This document shows positions 23,373 to 32,055 of a stretch of 64,000 bases of DNA, in pieces. The first letter of the stretch is position 1; the number at the start of each line of letters is the position of its first letter. Where the stretch lies: positions 103,578 through 167,577 of the forward strand of contig QKED01000096.1 in NCBI GenBank assembly GCA_003252455.1. Direction: 5' to 3'. Both the position numbers and the translations under genes were made by a program. This DNA is from Gammaproteobacteria bacterium. GTDB taxonomy: Bacteria > Pseudomonadota > Gammaproteobacteria > Thiohalomonadales > Thiohalomonadaceae. The notes under the pieces are model-generated. The model searched no databases. It was not told the origin of the DNA and saw nothing but the letters and a program-made list of their open reading frames with translations.

Positions 23373-24503
23373 GTGGATGTCCGCACACTGATCCTCGCCA
23401 CCACCTTCAGCCTGCTGGTCACCTCGGCGGCGGTGATCCTCGGCTGGCTGGCCAACCGACGTGTCTACGGTGTCGACCGCTGGTCGCTCGGCTTCTTGCT
23501 CATGGCCTTCGGTGTCTTCCTGCACTCCTTCCAGGGGGCGTTGCCACCGCTCTTCTCTATCGCCAGCGCCAACACCCTGCTGTGCGCCGGTTTCTTCATC
23601 ACCTGGAGTGGGGCGCGCGCCTTCCAGCGTCGCAGCCCCACCCACGCTTGGCAGTTGGGGTTGGTGCTGGCGCTGGTGATCGGCGCGCACGCCCTTTTCG
23701 GTCTCGGCCCCGAGGGGTTCGTCGAACGGGCCGTGACCGTGTCGTGCCTCATCGGTCTGCTCGGGCTGCTGGTGGCGCGCGAGATGCTCATCTCGCCCAC
23801 CGGCATCCGCCCCTTCACCGACACCCTCTCCGGGCTCCTCTACCTCGCCCTCGGCGTCAGCTTTTTGTTGCGCGGGCTCTACGCCCCCTTCATCGAGGCC
23901 GTCCGCCTCATCGTCGACGAGAATCCCTATAACTTCACCACCTTCCTCATGGCGTTGGTGTTCAACGTGGTGATCGCCTTCGCCAACCTAGTGCTGCTCA
24001 CCGAGCGACACAACGCGCGCCAGCCGCGCTTGGTCGATACCGACCCCGCCACCGGGCTCTATAACGCCAGTGGCCTGGCCCAGGCGGGACAGCGCCTCTT
24101 CCTGCGTCGTACCCCCGCGCTGGCGCGAACCTTCCTGCTCATCGAGCTGCCGTGGCTCGCCACCCTGCGTCGCGAGCGCGGTGCAGCGGTGGAGGAGGAG
24201 GTGCTGGAGCGTTGGGTGGCGCTGGTCAACCGTACCTTCCGTGAGCAAGACCTGGTGGGGCAACTGCGTCCGGGGCGCTTTGCCGCCTGTATGAGCTTGC
24301 GCGAGGCGCGCGACGCCGAGCGCATCCGCGCCCGTTTGGCCGAGGCGGTGGCGGTGATTGCGCGTGATGCGGGGGTGGCCGACGGGCAACCGCCGCTCTT
24401 CAGTGTATTGCTCCCGGTCGAGGGGCCGGGGGATTATGCCGCGCTACTGCGCGAGGCACGTGCACGCCTGCGCCAGCAGATGACCCAGGCGGCGCTGGTC
24501 TAG
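23373..24503 (+). CDS. Seven-TM membrane protein with degenerate GGDEF domain
   Basis: 376 residues from a GTG at 23373; an in-frame ATG further upstream would overlap the kinase end and give a Trp/Arg-rich lead, so GTG is preferred. Residues 1-215 hold about seven hydrophobic helices, a sensory membrane module. The C-terminal part begins with TDPATGLYNASGL, close to the DxLTGLxNRR opening of GGDEF domains, but the active-site motif that should read GGDEF is RPGRF, and no RxxD inhibitory site is evident. It is therefore expected to be a non-catalytic GGDEF, perhaps a ligand or partner-binding module. It sits between two hybrid kinases with gaps of 28 and 21 bases, implying a shared role. GTP or c-di-GMP binding is not shown. 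Confidence 0.75.
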   Translation: MDVRTLILATTFSLLVTSAAVILGWLANRRVYGVDRWSLGFLLMAFGVFLHSFQGALPPLFSIASANTLLCAGFFITWSGARAFQRRSPTHAWQLGLVLALVIGAHALFGLGPEGFVERAVTVSCLIGLLGLLVAREMLISPTGIRPFTDTLSGLLYLALGVSFLLRGLYAPFIEAVRLIVDENPYNFTTFLMALVFNVVIAFANLVLLTERHNARQPRLVDTDPATGLYNASGLAQAGQRLFLRRTPALARTFLLIELPWLATLRRERGAAVEEEVLERWVALVNRTFREQDLVGQLRPGRFAACMSLREARDAERIRARLAEAVAVIARDAGVADGQPPLFSVLLPVEGPGDYAALLREARARLRQQMTQAALV

Positions 24504-24524
24504 CCGGGTAGCCCGGCGACGGGG

Positions 24525-26324
24525 ATGGTTTCAACGCGGGGCTCAGGCCCCTCGATAAGTCGTACGCGAGTGAGCGAGGCACGGGTGGAGATACGCGATG
24601 GGGGCGGCCGCAGCCGCGAGGCGCTGGAGCGCATGATCGACCGCGATCTGGTCGAGCGGCTGTTCCGCCAGATGCCGATCACCTGGCTCGGCCATATCCT
24701 GCTCGCCGGGCTACTGGTGATAGGGCTGCACGGGCGTGTCGTGGACGCCTGGCTCTACGTCTGGTTCAGCCTCATCTGCCTCGCCCTGGGCTATCGCTAC
24801 TACCTCACGGTGCGCTTCTGGCAGGTACACCTGCAGCGTCGCGAGCCGCGCCAGTGGGGCCGCGCGGTGACCCTCACCTCGTTGCTGGAGGGACTCGGGT
24901 GGGGTCTCGCCGCGCTACTCTTCGTCCCCGGCGACGAGCCGTTCAACCTCCTGGTGGTGTTCGCCCTGCTGCTGGTGCTCTCGCTGCTGGCGGTGGGGGG
25001 TAACGGCTACTGGATGCGCGGCTACTTCGCCTTCACCCTCCCGGCCACCGGGCTGCTGGTGCTACGGCTGTTTCAGCTCGGCGGCTTCGAGCACCTGGTG
25101 CTCGGCAGTGCGGTGATCCTCTACGACCTGGTCACCGGGGCGGTGGCCTGGGACACCAGCCGCTCGTTGCGCGAGAGCCTACGCCTGCGCTACGAAAACC
25201 TCGATTTGGTAGAGGAGTTGAACCGTGCCGACGACTCCAAGACGCGCTTCCTCGCCGCCGCCAGCCACGACCTGCGCCAGCCGGTACACGCCTTCACCCT
25301 GTTCGTCGAATCGCTCGACCCGGAGGTGCGTAGTGAGCGGGGGCGCGAGCTGCTCGGCCACATCCGCGAGGCGATCGGTGCCCACGGTAACCTACTCAAC
25401 TCGCTGCTCGACATCTCCCGCCTCGACGCCGGGGTGGTAGAGCCGAGCCTGGAGCCGGTGGCGCTCGGCAGCCTCTTCGAGCTGCTGCAGCGCGAGCTGG
25501 CCGCCGACGCCGAGGCCAAGGGGTTGCGTCTGCGTGTACGCCCGGCATCTGGCTGGGTGGTGAGTGACGCCGGCCTGTTGGCCAACATCCTGCGTAACCT
25601 GCTGACCAATGCGATCCGCTACACCGAACGTGGCGGTGTGTTGCTCGCCTGTCGTGGGCGCGGCGAACGGGTGGTGATCGAGGTGTGGGATAGCGGCGTG
25701 GGCATCCCGCCGGAGGCGCAGACGCGGGTCTTCGAGGAGTTCAGTCAGCTGCACAATCCCGAGCGCGACCGTGCCAAGGGGCTCGGTCTGGGGTTGGCCA
25801 TCGTGTTGCGTCTCTGTCGCCTGCTCGGACACTCGTTGGCGCTGTACTCGCGCCCGGGGCGCGGGACGTTGATGCGCCTCACCTTGGAGCGCTCGAAGAT
25901 GGTCCCTCGGGTCAAGTCCGCCGGGGGCGTGCGGCGGCGGCGCGATGGCCTGAACGGGGTGCGTGTGTTGGTGATCGACGACGAGGCGCTGGTGCGCAAG
26001 GGGATGGAGAGCATGCTCGGGGGCTGGGGGCTACAGGTGAGTCTGGCCGATTCGCTGGAGGCAGCGGTACGCGAGGCGCTCGCCGCCGACCCGCAACTGC
26101 TCATCGCCGATTACCGTCTGCGCGACCACACCACCGGGGTAGAGGCGATCCGCGCGGTGGAGGCGGCACTGGGGCACCGCCTACCGGCCCTGTTAGTGAG
26201 CGGGGATACCGCCATCGAGGGGCTCAACGAGGTGGCGCAGGGCGGCTACCCGTTGCTGCACAAGCCGGTGCCACCAGCGCAGCTGCGGGTGGTGCTCGGC
26301 GAGCTGTTGCGCGTCAGCCCCTGA
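24525..26324 (+). CDS. Membrane hybrid sensor kinase/response regulator
   Basis: 599 residues. Six hydrophobic helices lie at about 54-208, followed by HisKA with the AAASHDLRQPVHA subfamily motif (His248), HATPase with LLTNAIRYTE, DSGVGIP and GLGLGLAI, and a C-terminal receiver at about 480-597 with the acidic pair in VIDDE, phospho-acceptor Asp529 (IADYRL) and the KPV lysine. There is no periplasmic loop of size, so the signal is probably sensed in the membrane. It is the third gene of the kinase/pseudo-GGDEF/kinase run and is convergent with the methyltransferase fusion. Start is uncertain: ATG 24525, GTG 24573 and ATG 24633 are all possible. Confidence 0.87.
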   Translation: MVSTRGSGPSISRTRVSEARVEIRDGGGRSREALERMIDRDLVERLFRQMPITWLGHILLAGLLVIGLHGRVVDAWLYVWFSLICLALGYRYYLTVRFWQVHLQRREPRQWGRAVTLTSLLEGLGWGLAALLFVPGDEPFNLLVVFALLLVLSLLAVGGNGYWMRGYFAFTLPATGLLVLRLFQLGGFEHLVLGSAVILYDLVTGAVAWDTSRSLRESLRLRYENLDLVEELNRADDSKTRFLAAASHDLRQPVHAFTLFVESLDPEVRSERGRELLGHIREAIGAHGNLLNSLLDISRLDAGVVEPSLEPVALGSLFELLQRELAADAEAKGLRLRVRPASGWVVSDAGLLANILRNLLTNAIRYTERGGVLLACRGRGERVVIEVWDSGVGIPPEAQTRVFEEFSQLHNPERDRAKGLGLGLAIVLRLCRLLGHSLALYSRPGRGTLMRLTLERSKMVPRVKSAGGVRRRRDGLNGVRVLVIDDEALVRKGMESMLGGWGLQVSLADSLEAAVREALAADPQLLIADYRLRDHTTGVEAIRAVEAALGHRLPALLVSGDTAIEGLNEVAQGGYPLLHKPVPPAQLRVVLGELLRVSP

Positions 26325-26349
26325 GGGGATCGAGGGCGTCGGTTCAGGT

Positions 26350-27837
26350 TCAGTCGCGGCGCTGGCAGCGGGCGATGTAGCCGAGCTGCTCCGGGTCTTG
26401 GCGTAGCGGCTCGACGATGTGACCGAAGCGACTCTGGGCGATCAGTGCGGCCAGCTCATCAGGGCTGCGGAAGTGGATCCGCCAGTCGAACACGTGGAGC
26501 ATGAAGGCCTCCGCGTAGTGGGGGCTGGCGAGGCCGCCGAGGAGTAGCTGACCACCGGGGACGAGCAGGCCATGGACCTGGTCGAGCACGCGGCGGAAGA
26601 TGTCGTCCTCGAAGTGGGCAAGCAGGTTCATGTTGATGATCAGGTCCTGCTCGGGGGGGAGGTTGGGCTCTTCGCCCATGGCCAGGCGCACCAGGTCGAG
26701 CTGGGCGGTCTCCAGAGTACCGTGGAACTCGCACTCCTCGCGCAGGCGCTGACTGCCGTAGTTGATCGCCTCGGGGTCGATGTCACTCAGGGTGAGCAGC
26801 AGCTCGCGGCTGCTGTTGAGCTGTTTCAGCGCCTCTACCAGCTCGCCGTTGGCGTTGCAGCAGAGGATGGTGACCTTGAGCGGACCGCTGCCCGGTTGTG
26901 CCGCCAGCCACTCCTCGAAGGCGCGGGTGAAGAGCTCCAGGCGATAACGCAGGGCGCGCGGCAGGGGGAGCTGCAGCAGGTAGCGGTCGAGGGCCACGCC
27001 GAGGGGCTCTTTACCGCCGTAGGCCTGTTGCTGGATCTGCGCGATGGTGAGGTAGTCGCCGTTGAAGCCGCGTGGCTTGGTCAGCCAGCGATGGCCGTTG
27101 TCGGTCAGTTGTAGGTGCAGGCTGAAGCGGTGTTGCAGCGACAGGCCCAGCTCCTCGCGCAGGAAGGGCACCGGGCTCTCCTGACCGAGGAGGTGTTCGG
27201 TGAGGCGCACCAGTTGGTCCATACGCTCCATGTTCTCGGGTAGCAGCACCGCCATCTCATCGCCGTGGTCGGCGAAGATCGCCTCCTCCACCGAGCGGTA
27301 GAGGTCGTTGAGGAAGCCGCTGATGTGCTTATCGAGCTCCTGCCACTGGCTGGTACCGCAACCGAGTTCGGGGGGGCGGTCGCTGAACAGGGTCTCGTTG
27401 ATGAATTGTTGCATCCACCCCGCCTTGTAGCTGAGGCGACGCAGGCGCCCGGCCATGGTCTCGCCGAAGCTGCGATAGAGGTCGACAGCGAAGCGGCCGC
27501 CCTCTTCGATGCGCGCGTCGAGGCGGTCCCAGCCGATCTCCAGCACCGCACTGCGCTCGCTGGCAACGACACTGGCCGAGGGGGTAGAGTTCTCGATGAA
27601 GGAGATCTCGCCGATCAGCTCGCCAGGGCCGAGGCGGTTGATCACCTTGGGCCCCTCGTGGGTCTCCACCTCCACACGCAGGAGGCCGTAGAGGACGATG
27701 TAGAGCGCGTCGCTGGGCGCCCCCTCGTTCAGTAGGCGTTCGCCCGAGGAGAGGAGACGGTGCAGGCTGTTGTGTAGCAGCCACTCTTGGTCGGCTTGGG
27801 AGAAGCCGGTGAGAAAGCTGATTCCATTACGATTCAT
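26350..27837 (-). CDS. Cyclic-nucleotide-binding domain fused to a SAM methyltransferase-like domain
   Basis: 495 residues, no signal peptide or TM. Residues about 8-125 are a CRP-type cNMP-binding jelly roll: LNEGAPSDALYIVLYG, then LGPGELIGEISF matching the phosphate-binding cassette position, although the usual Arg after the cassette is replaced (ENSTPSAS). The middle (about 130-300) is helical and unassigned. From about 305 there is a Rossmann-like methyltransferase: VTILCCNANGE in place of motif I, TLSDIDPEAI as the acidic motif II region, and DLIINMNLLAHF then LLVPGGQLLLG as later motifs. Motif I is atypical. The same pairing occurs in proteins annotated as PhcB-like. It follows the PilZ-like gene by 72 bases on the same strand. 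Substrate unknown. Confidence 0.78.
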   Translation of the reverse strand: MNRNGISFLTGFSQADQEWLLHNSLHRLLSSGERLLNEGAPSDALYIVLYGLLRVEVETHEGPKVINRLGPGELIGEISFIENSTPSASVVASERSAVLEIGWDRLDARIEEGGRFAVDLYRSFGETMAGRLRRLSYKAGWMQQFINETLFSDRPPELGCGTSQWQELDKHISGFLNDLYRSVEEAIFADHGDEMAVLLPENMERMDQLVRLTEHLLGQESPVPFLREELGLSLQHRFSLHLQLTDNGHRWLTKPRGFNGDYLTIAQIQQQAYGGKEPLGVALDRYLLQLPLPRALRYRLELFTRAFEEWLAAQPGSGPLKVTILCCNANGELVEALKQLNSSRELLLTLSDIDPEAINYGSQRLREECEFHGTLETAQLDLVRLAMGEEPNLPPEQDLIINMNLLAHFEDDIFRRVLDQVHGLLVPGGQLLLGGLASPHYAEAFMLHVFDWRIHFRSPDELAALIAQSRFGHIVEPLRQDPEQLGYIARCQRRD

Positions 27838-27909
27838 GGGGCCACCTTGGCCACGCTCTGGCTGGGATGCACGGTTCCATCCGTAACACCCGCACTGGCG
27901 AGGACCGGC

Positions 27910-29757
27910 TCAGCGCAGCTGGGAGAAGATCTCATCGAACTTGCTGCTCTCATCGTTGGGGTCGATCTCCTGCTCCAGGTTGGTGATCAACATCGGGGCG
28001 AGCTGTTCCAGCTCTACATCTGGGTATGGGGTGCGCGCTTGCACGCTACCAGCGGTGAAGTTGTAAACCTCGAAGCTGGCGGAGCCGAGCAGACGCTCGG
28101 GCTGTAGTTGCACCTTGACCTCTTGCTTGGCGTACTCCAGGAGGATCTCCTTTTGCGTCAGGCGGGTGATGTGGGGTAACACCAACACCGGCCACTCACG
28201 GTAGAAGGCGAGTAGACAGGGCATCGCCTCACTGGTATGGCCGTCGTTGCGACTACGGAACAGCAGCGGCAGGCTCTGCTCGAAGTGGACCTGTAGCCCG
28301 AGGATCAGGTGTTCACGGTCGGCCATACTCGCCCACCGTACACTGCCGATTCGCCAGCCCTTGTGTCGATTGTCACGAATCGCCACCAGCTCGCCCGGCT
28401 GTACGCTGCCGATGCGCGCGCTGGGGGCGGAGATGCGGTAGCCGTGATCGCTCAGGTTCAACACCTTACAGCCGACCACGTTCAGGTCGAGGATGTGCGC
28501 GGTGCGGTGGCGGAAGTCTTTGTCCTGCTGCTCCTGGTCGCGCATGCTGAAGTAGGTCTCGGGCTTCTTCGCGGCACTCCAGGGGTCGAGCTCCTCGACC
28601 ACGATGCCGCGACTGTTGTCCTTGAAACTGCTGCGCACACCGAGCCCCGACTCGTCGAGGATGCGCTCGACATCGCCACGGTCGCCGGGCAGGTGGCCCC
28701 ATAGCATCTCGTGGATGTAGAGCATGCGGTGCAGGTTACTGAAGCCGAAGAAGACCTCGATGCTCATCTCGGTACTGTGGCGCCGCTCGATGTTGCGCGG
28801 TGGCTCACACCAGCCACGGAACAGCAGTTTGAGCACCTCGGGGGAGTGGTGCACCTGGCCGTCGGCCTGGGTGCTCACCTGACGCAGTAGGCCGCGCAGC
28901 TGTTCGGTGTCGACCATCAGTGCCTGCTCACCGCTGACCCGGCCCGGCCCCACCAGCCCGAGTAGTTGCGGCGGGGCGTCGCCATCCAGATTGATTACGA
29001 AGCGGGTAAATTCGACCTTACCCGGTGCACCGCGTAGGTCGCGTAGGCGCAGGGCCGCGGCCCAGGTATCCAGCTCGGCGTAGAGCCCCTTGAACTGCTC
29101 CGGGCGCAACTGCTGCATCTGCAACTGGGTGAGCAGGACGAGGCGTGAGTAGAGGGTCGTGAGGGTCGGCGTGTTGCGGCTCAGCAGGCCACTGGCCTCC
29201 GGGCGTTCGCCGTGGATGTTCAGGCGCACCGCGTCGAGATAGGTGGTGTGGATCAGGCTCCAGAGCCCTTTGGGCGCCTCCAGACCGAGGCTGCGGTAGA
29301 CCAGCAGTATGCCCTCGGCGTGGCGCAGTATGCCGGCCACGGCGAGCACCTGCAGACGGCGGTTGACCTGTTGGGCCAGCCAGCCGGTCTCGCGCAGCTC
29401 TTGGTGGATGAGTTGGTAGCCGATGGCGGTGTGCCGGTGCAGGGCGGTGGCCAGCTCGGCCACCTTGTGGTTTTTCTCCCCAAGCGGGAAGGGCTGCAGC
29501 AGGTAGTAAGGGCGCACACCCTGCAGCAGGTCGAGTAGCGGTAGTTCCAGTGCCTGCAGCACCTCGGCCCGCTGGCGTGGGCTCAGGCGACGGCGATTGA
29601 GTTCGTTCAGCGCACCGTAGAGGCGCTGCGAGGTGTGGCCGATGTGGGCCAGTGGGAGCGCGGCGATCCAGGCGCGCACCGCCCCCGGGGCGATATCGAA
29701 GCGCGCCTCGGCCTCGCTGAGGGTCAGCTCACTCTGGAAGCTGAGAGTACTCTCCAT
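27910..29757 (-). CDS. Large cytoplasmic protein with PilZ-like C-terminal region
   Basis: 615 residues without signal peptide or TM. The first 400 residues are helix-rich and not recognised. Residues about 430-530 resemble a PilZ barrel: the NLSDHG stretch fits the (D/N)xSxxG half-motif, followed by alternating beta-strands with GELVAIR and GWRIGSVRWA. The upstream RxxxR half-motif expected for c-di-GMP binding is not seen; only RHR lies at about the right distance. It may bind c-di-GMP weakly or not at all. First of two genes with the cNMP/methyltransferase fusion, facing the kinase run. The ATG at 29757 opens onto a 347-base divergent intergenic region. Confidence 0.65.
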   Translation of the reverse strand: MESTLSFQSELTLSEAEARFDIAPGAVRAWIAALPLAHIGHTSQRLYGALNELNRRRLSPRQRAEVLQALELPLLDLLQGVRPYYLLQPFPLGEKNHKVAELATALHRHTAIGYQLIHQELRETGWLAQQVNRRLQVLAVAGILRHAEGILLVYRSLGLEAPKGLWSLIHTTYLDAVRLNIHGERPEASGLLSRNTPTLTTLYSRLVLLTQLQMQQLRPEQFKGLYAELDTWAAALRLRDLRGAPGKVEFTRFVINLDGDAPPQLLGLVGPGRVSGEQALMVDTEQLRGLLRQVSTQADGQVHHSPEVLKLLFRGWCEPPRNIERRHSTEMSIEVFFGFSNLHRMLYIHEMLWGHLPGDRGDVERILDESGLGVRSSFKDNSRGIVVEELDPWSAAKKPETYFSMRDQEQQDKDFRHRTAHILDLNVVGCKVLNLSDHGYRISAPSARIGSVQPGELVAIRDNRHKGWRIGSVRWASMADREHLILGLQVHFEQSLPLLFRSRNDGHTSEAMPCLLAFYREWPVLVLPHITRLTQKEILLEYAKQEVKVQLQPERLLGSASFEVYNFTAGSVQARTPYPDVELEQLAPMLITNLEQEIDPNDESSKFDEIFSQLR

Positions 29758-30104
29758 CTACGGGACCCTGTCGTAACGCCCTACACCGCCTCTCCCCGGG
29801 CCAAAGGCGCGGCGGGGCGAGCGGTGAGCGTGGCAACTGGATGGCGGCGGTGTGGACGGCAAGGGTGATCTCCCTATCGATGAACGTGAAGTGTACGAAT
29901 TGACCGACAGCGGGACAAGTCAGTGTGAACGCGTAAATGCACTGCGCCGATTGTTACATCTTGTCAATTAATCCCCACGCGGGGGTAACAGATTGAAAAA
30001 TCCATGGTGATTAGAAGGGGTAAGCTCAATCCCGCGGTTGCCCTGCGCGGCGACCCACACAACAAGAACGACACATCACCTAAGTAGATTGAGGACTCCA
30101 ACCC
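29758..30104. promoter_or_regulatory. Divergent intergenic region between PilZ-like and DUF2202 genes
   Basis: 347 bases with no gene I can support. It must contain the promoters of the two divergent genes. AT-richer sequence begins near 29880, with TTGACC near 29899 and TTGTTACATCTTGTCAATTA at 29951-29970. A short hairpin CCCC-ACGC-GGGG lies at 29973-29984 just before GTAACAGATTGAAAAATCC. None of these can be assigned with certainty. Confidence 0.4.
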
Positions 30105-30785
30105 ATGACCAAGACCCGCGCATTTACGCTCAGCACCCTTCTGGCCGCCACCCTGCTGGGGCTCAGCGTCCCCACCCAAGCCGCCAAGAACGGCGGCAGC
30201 ACCGGCCTGGACAGTGCCGAGGCCTCTCACCTCACCTTCATGCGTGAGGAGGAGAAGCTGGCGCGCGACACCTACCTGACCCTGGCCAACATGTACCCCA
30301 ACCAGGGTGTGTTCAGCACCATCGCCACCACCTCCGAGCAGACCCACACCGATACCATGCGCGACAAGCTGGCGCAGTACGGCCTGCCCGACCCGAACCC
30401 CGATGCCAACAATCTGCCTGCCAGCATCGGCGTCTTCCTCGGTGCGGAGTGGGGCTGGTACTTCGATGAGAAGTTCGCCGCGCTCACCGCCTGGGGCGCC
30501 AACAGCGAGCTGGATGCCCTCTACGCCGGTGCCTTCATCGAGGAGCTGGACATGCACGATATCGCCGAGTGCCCGCAGGTGATGGTCGATGCCGGTTACG
30601 CCTCACCCTGTGGCCTCAACTACACCGACGCGTCCGGCCTGATCAACGCCTACAGCAGCCTCATCGATGGCTCCGAGAACCACCTGCGCTCCTACGTGGG
30701 GCAGATCGAGGCGATCATTGGTGTGGGTAACTACCAGGCCCAGTACCTGACTCAGGCCGAGGTGGACGCCATCCTCGGTCGCTGA
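30105..30785 (+). CDS. Exported DUF2202 ferritin-like protein
   Basis: 226 residues with a signal peptide (likely cleavage after Thr-Gln-Ala near residue 26). The mature part has the DUF2202 pattern: FMREEEKLARDTY, then IATTSEQTHTDTM, EELDMHDI and ENHLRSY, the repeated Glu/His positions of a ferritin-like four-helix fold. Family members are annotated as predicted metal-binding helical proteins; the actual function is unknown. The ATG is preceded by GAGG at good spacing. The TSP3 protein follows after 73 bases and may be co-transcribed. Confidence 0.85.
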   Translation: MTKTRAFTLSTLLAATLLGLSVPTQAAKNGGSTGLDSAEASHLTFMREEEKLARDTYLTLANMYPNQGVFSTIATTSEQTHTDTMRDKLAQYGLPDPNPDANNLPASIGVFLGAEWGWYFDEKFAALTAWGANSELDALYAGAFIEELDMHDIAECPQVMVDAGYASPCGLNYTDASGLINAYSSLIDGSENHLRSYVGQIEAIIGVGNYQAQYLTQAEVDAILGR

Positions 30786-30858
30786 GACTCCCCCCTTGGG
30801 GCCCCGGCGCAGGTCGGGGCGCCCCTGGCAGGGAGGCCGTACCTGGAGAGCACCGCAT

Positions 30859-31293
30859 ATGCCACGTTCAAGCCTGATCCTCGTCCTACTGCTTCTCGCC
30901 CCCCTGGGCCAGGCCATGGAGGCCGACGCCGACCACGACGGCGTGCCCGATGCCCAGGACAAGTGCCCCGACACCGCCCAGATCCGCAAGCTCGACCCGA
31001 GCTTCAAGTATGCCGCCGCAGTCGACCCGCGCCGCCTCACCGAGGGCCCCCAGGCCTATCCGGTAGATGCCAACGGCTGTGAGTTCGACCGCGACGGTGA
31101 TGGGGTGGTCGACAGCCGCGATTTTTGCCCCGACGATACCCCGCAGATGCTCAGTCACGGTGTGGCCGCCAATGGCTGCCCACGCCAGAGTGACGGTGAC
31201 GGCACCCCCGATTACCGCGACCACTGCCCCGACACCCCGCGCGGGGTAAAGGCCGACGCCGACGGCTGTCCGCTGCCCCCCAGCGCCGGTTGA
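30859..31293 (+). CDS. Exported thrombospondin type-3 repeat protein
   Basis: 144 residues from the ATG at 30859, which has GGAGAG in front. After a signal peptide (cleavage near Gln-Ala-Met) come three calcium-binding TSP3 units: DADHDGVPDAQDKCPD, DRDGDGVVDSRDFCPD and DGDGTPDYRDHCPD, each with the alternating Asp pattern and a Cys. Such units bind Ca2+ and act as rigid spacers, usually before OmpA-like or adhesive domains; here no other domain is present, so the protein is only the repeat rod. Partner unknown. Confidence 0.85.
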   Translation: MPRSSLILVLLLLAPLGQAMEADADHDGVPDAQDKCPDTAQIRKLDPSFKYAAAVDPRRLTEGPQAYPVDANGCEFDRDGDGVVDSRDFCPDDTPQMLSHGVAANGCPRQSDGDGTPDYRDHCPDTPRGVKADADGCPLPPSAG

Positions 31294-31449
31294 GGCCGCA
31301 CGGGCGCGGGCGGTCAGGGCAAAGCGTCGTCTGTCGCACAGAAGACCGAGCGATGGGGTAGGTATATTAATCGTTGGTGATATACTTTCCCCCGCCCTGG
31401 GCTCTCGCCTCGGGGCATCCTGCCTTACAACCCTTCTCCGGAGTTGCCC

Positions 31450-31992
31450 ATGTCTGCTCAGACCAATCGCTACGATGGCCTCGCCCGTACCCTGCACTGG
31501 TTGATGGCGCTGATGATCCTCACGCTCATCGTCGTCGGTGTTTACATGTCCGACCTGCCCAAAGATGACCCGATGCGTGGTCAGCTCTACGGCATGCACA
31601 AGGCGTTCGGCGCCCTCACCCTGATCCTCCTGGTGGTGCGTCTCGCCTGGCTCAGGGTCAGCCCGCCGCCGGCGCTGCCCGCCGTGTTCGACGGTAAAGA
31701 GGTGTTCATCATCAAGGGTGTGAAGAGCCTGCTCTATCTGTTCATGCTCCTCACCCCCTTGAGCGGCTATGTCATGTCCACCGCGGCAGGCTACCCCATC
31801 AGCATGTTCGGCCTGTTCGACATGCCGATGCTCATCGAGAAGAACAAGGAGCTGGCCGAACGTGCTGGCGATATGCACGAGGTGTTCGCCTTCACCATGC
31901 TGCTGCTGGTGGTCATCCACGCCGCTGGGGCGGTGAAGCACCGCCTGAAGGAGAAGGGTACCGAGAAGGATATCCTCGCGCGCATGCTGTGA
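31450..31992 (+). CDS. Cytochrome b561
   Basis: 180 residues, four transmembrane helices (about 13-33, 50-69, 90-112, 144-162). Four histidines, His16 (LHWLM), His50 (GMHKAFG), His143 (DMHEVF) and His157 (VIHAAG), sit where the bacterial CybB/YodB family places its two b-haem ligands. These di-haem proteins transfer electrons from quinol in the inner membrane. The ATG at 31450 is preceded by CGGAG. Electron acceptor unknown; no partner gene is adjacent. Confidence 0.92.
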   Translation: MSAQTNRYDGLARTLHWLMALMILTLIVVGVYMSDLPKDDPMRGQLYGMHKAFGALTLILLVVRLAWLRVSPPPALPAVFDGKEVFIIKGVKSLLYLFMLLTPLSGYVMSTAAGYPISMFGLFDMPMLIEKNKELAERAGDMHEVFAFTMLLLVVIHAAGAVKHRLKEKGTEKDILARML

Positions 31993-31998
31993 GGCGCG

Positions 31999-32026
31999 GC
32001 GTGGGCCCGGCACCCCGGGCCCGCGC
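31999..32026. terminator. GC-rich hairpin between convergent genes
   Basis: A perfect GGGCCCGG/CCGGGCCC stem with a CACC loop, extendable by four more pairs including one G-T, lies 10 bases after the cytochrome b561 stop and just before the convergent diguanylate cyclase end. There is no T run, so it would be a weak or factor-assisted terminator. Confidence 0.5.
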
Positions 32027-32055
32027 ATACCCTTCGACGGGGCCGGTACGCGGGG

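Noticed and set aside
26318..26328. CCCC-TGA-GGGG as a terminator between convergent genes
   Set aside because: Only four pairs, contains the stop codon of the kinase and no T run; too weak to claim.
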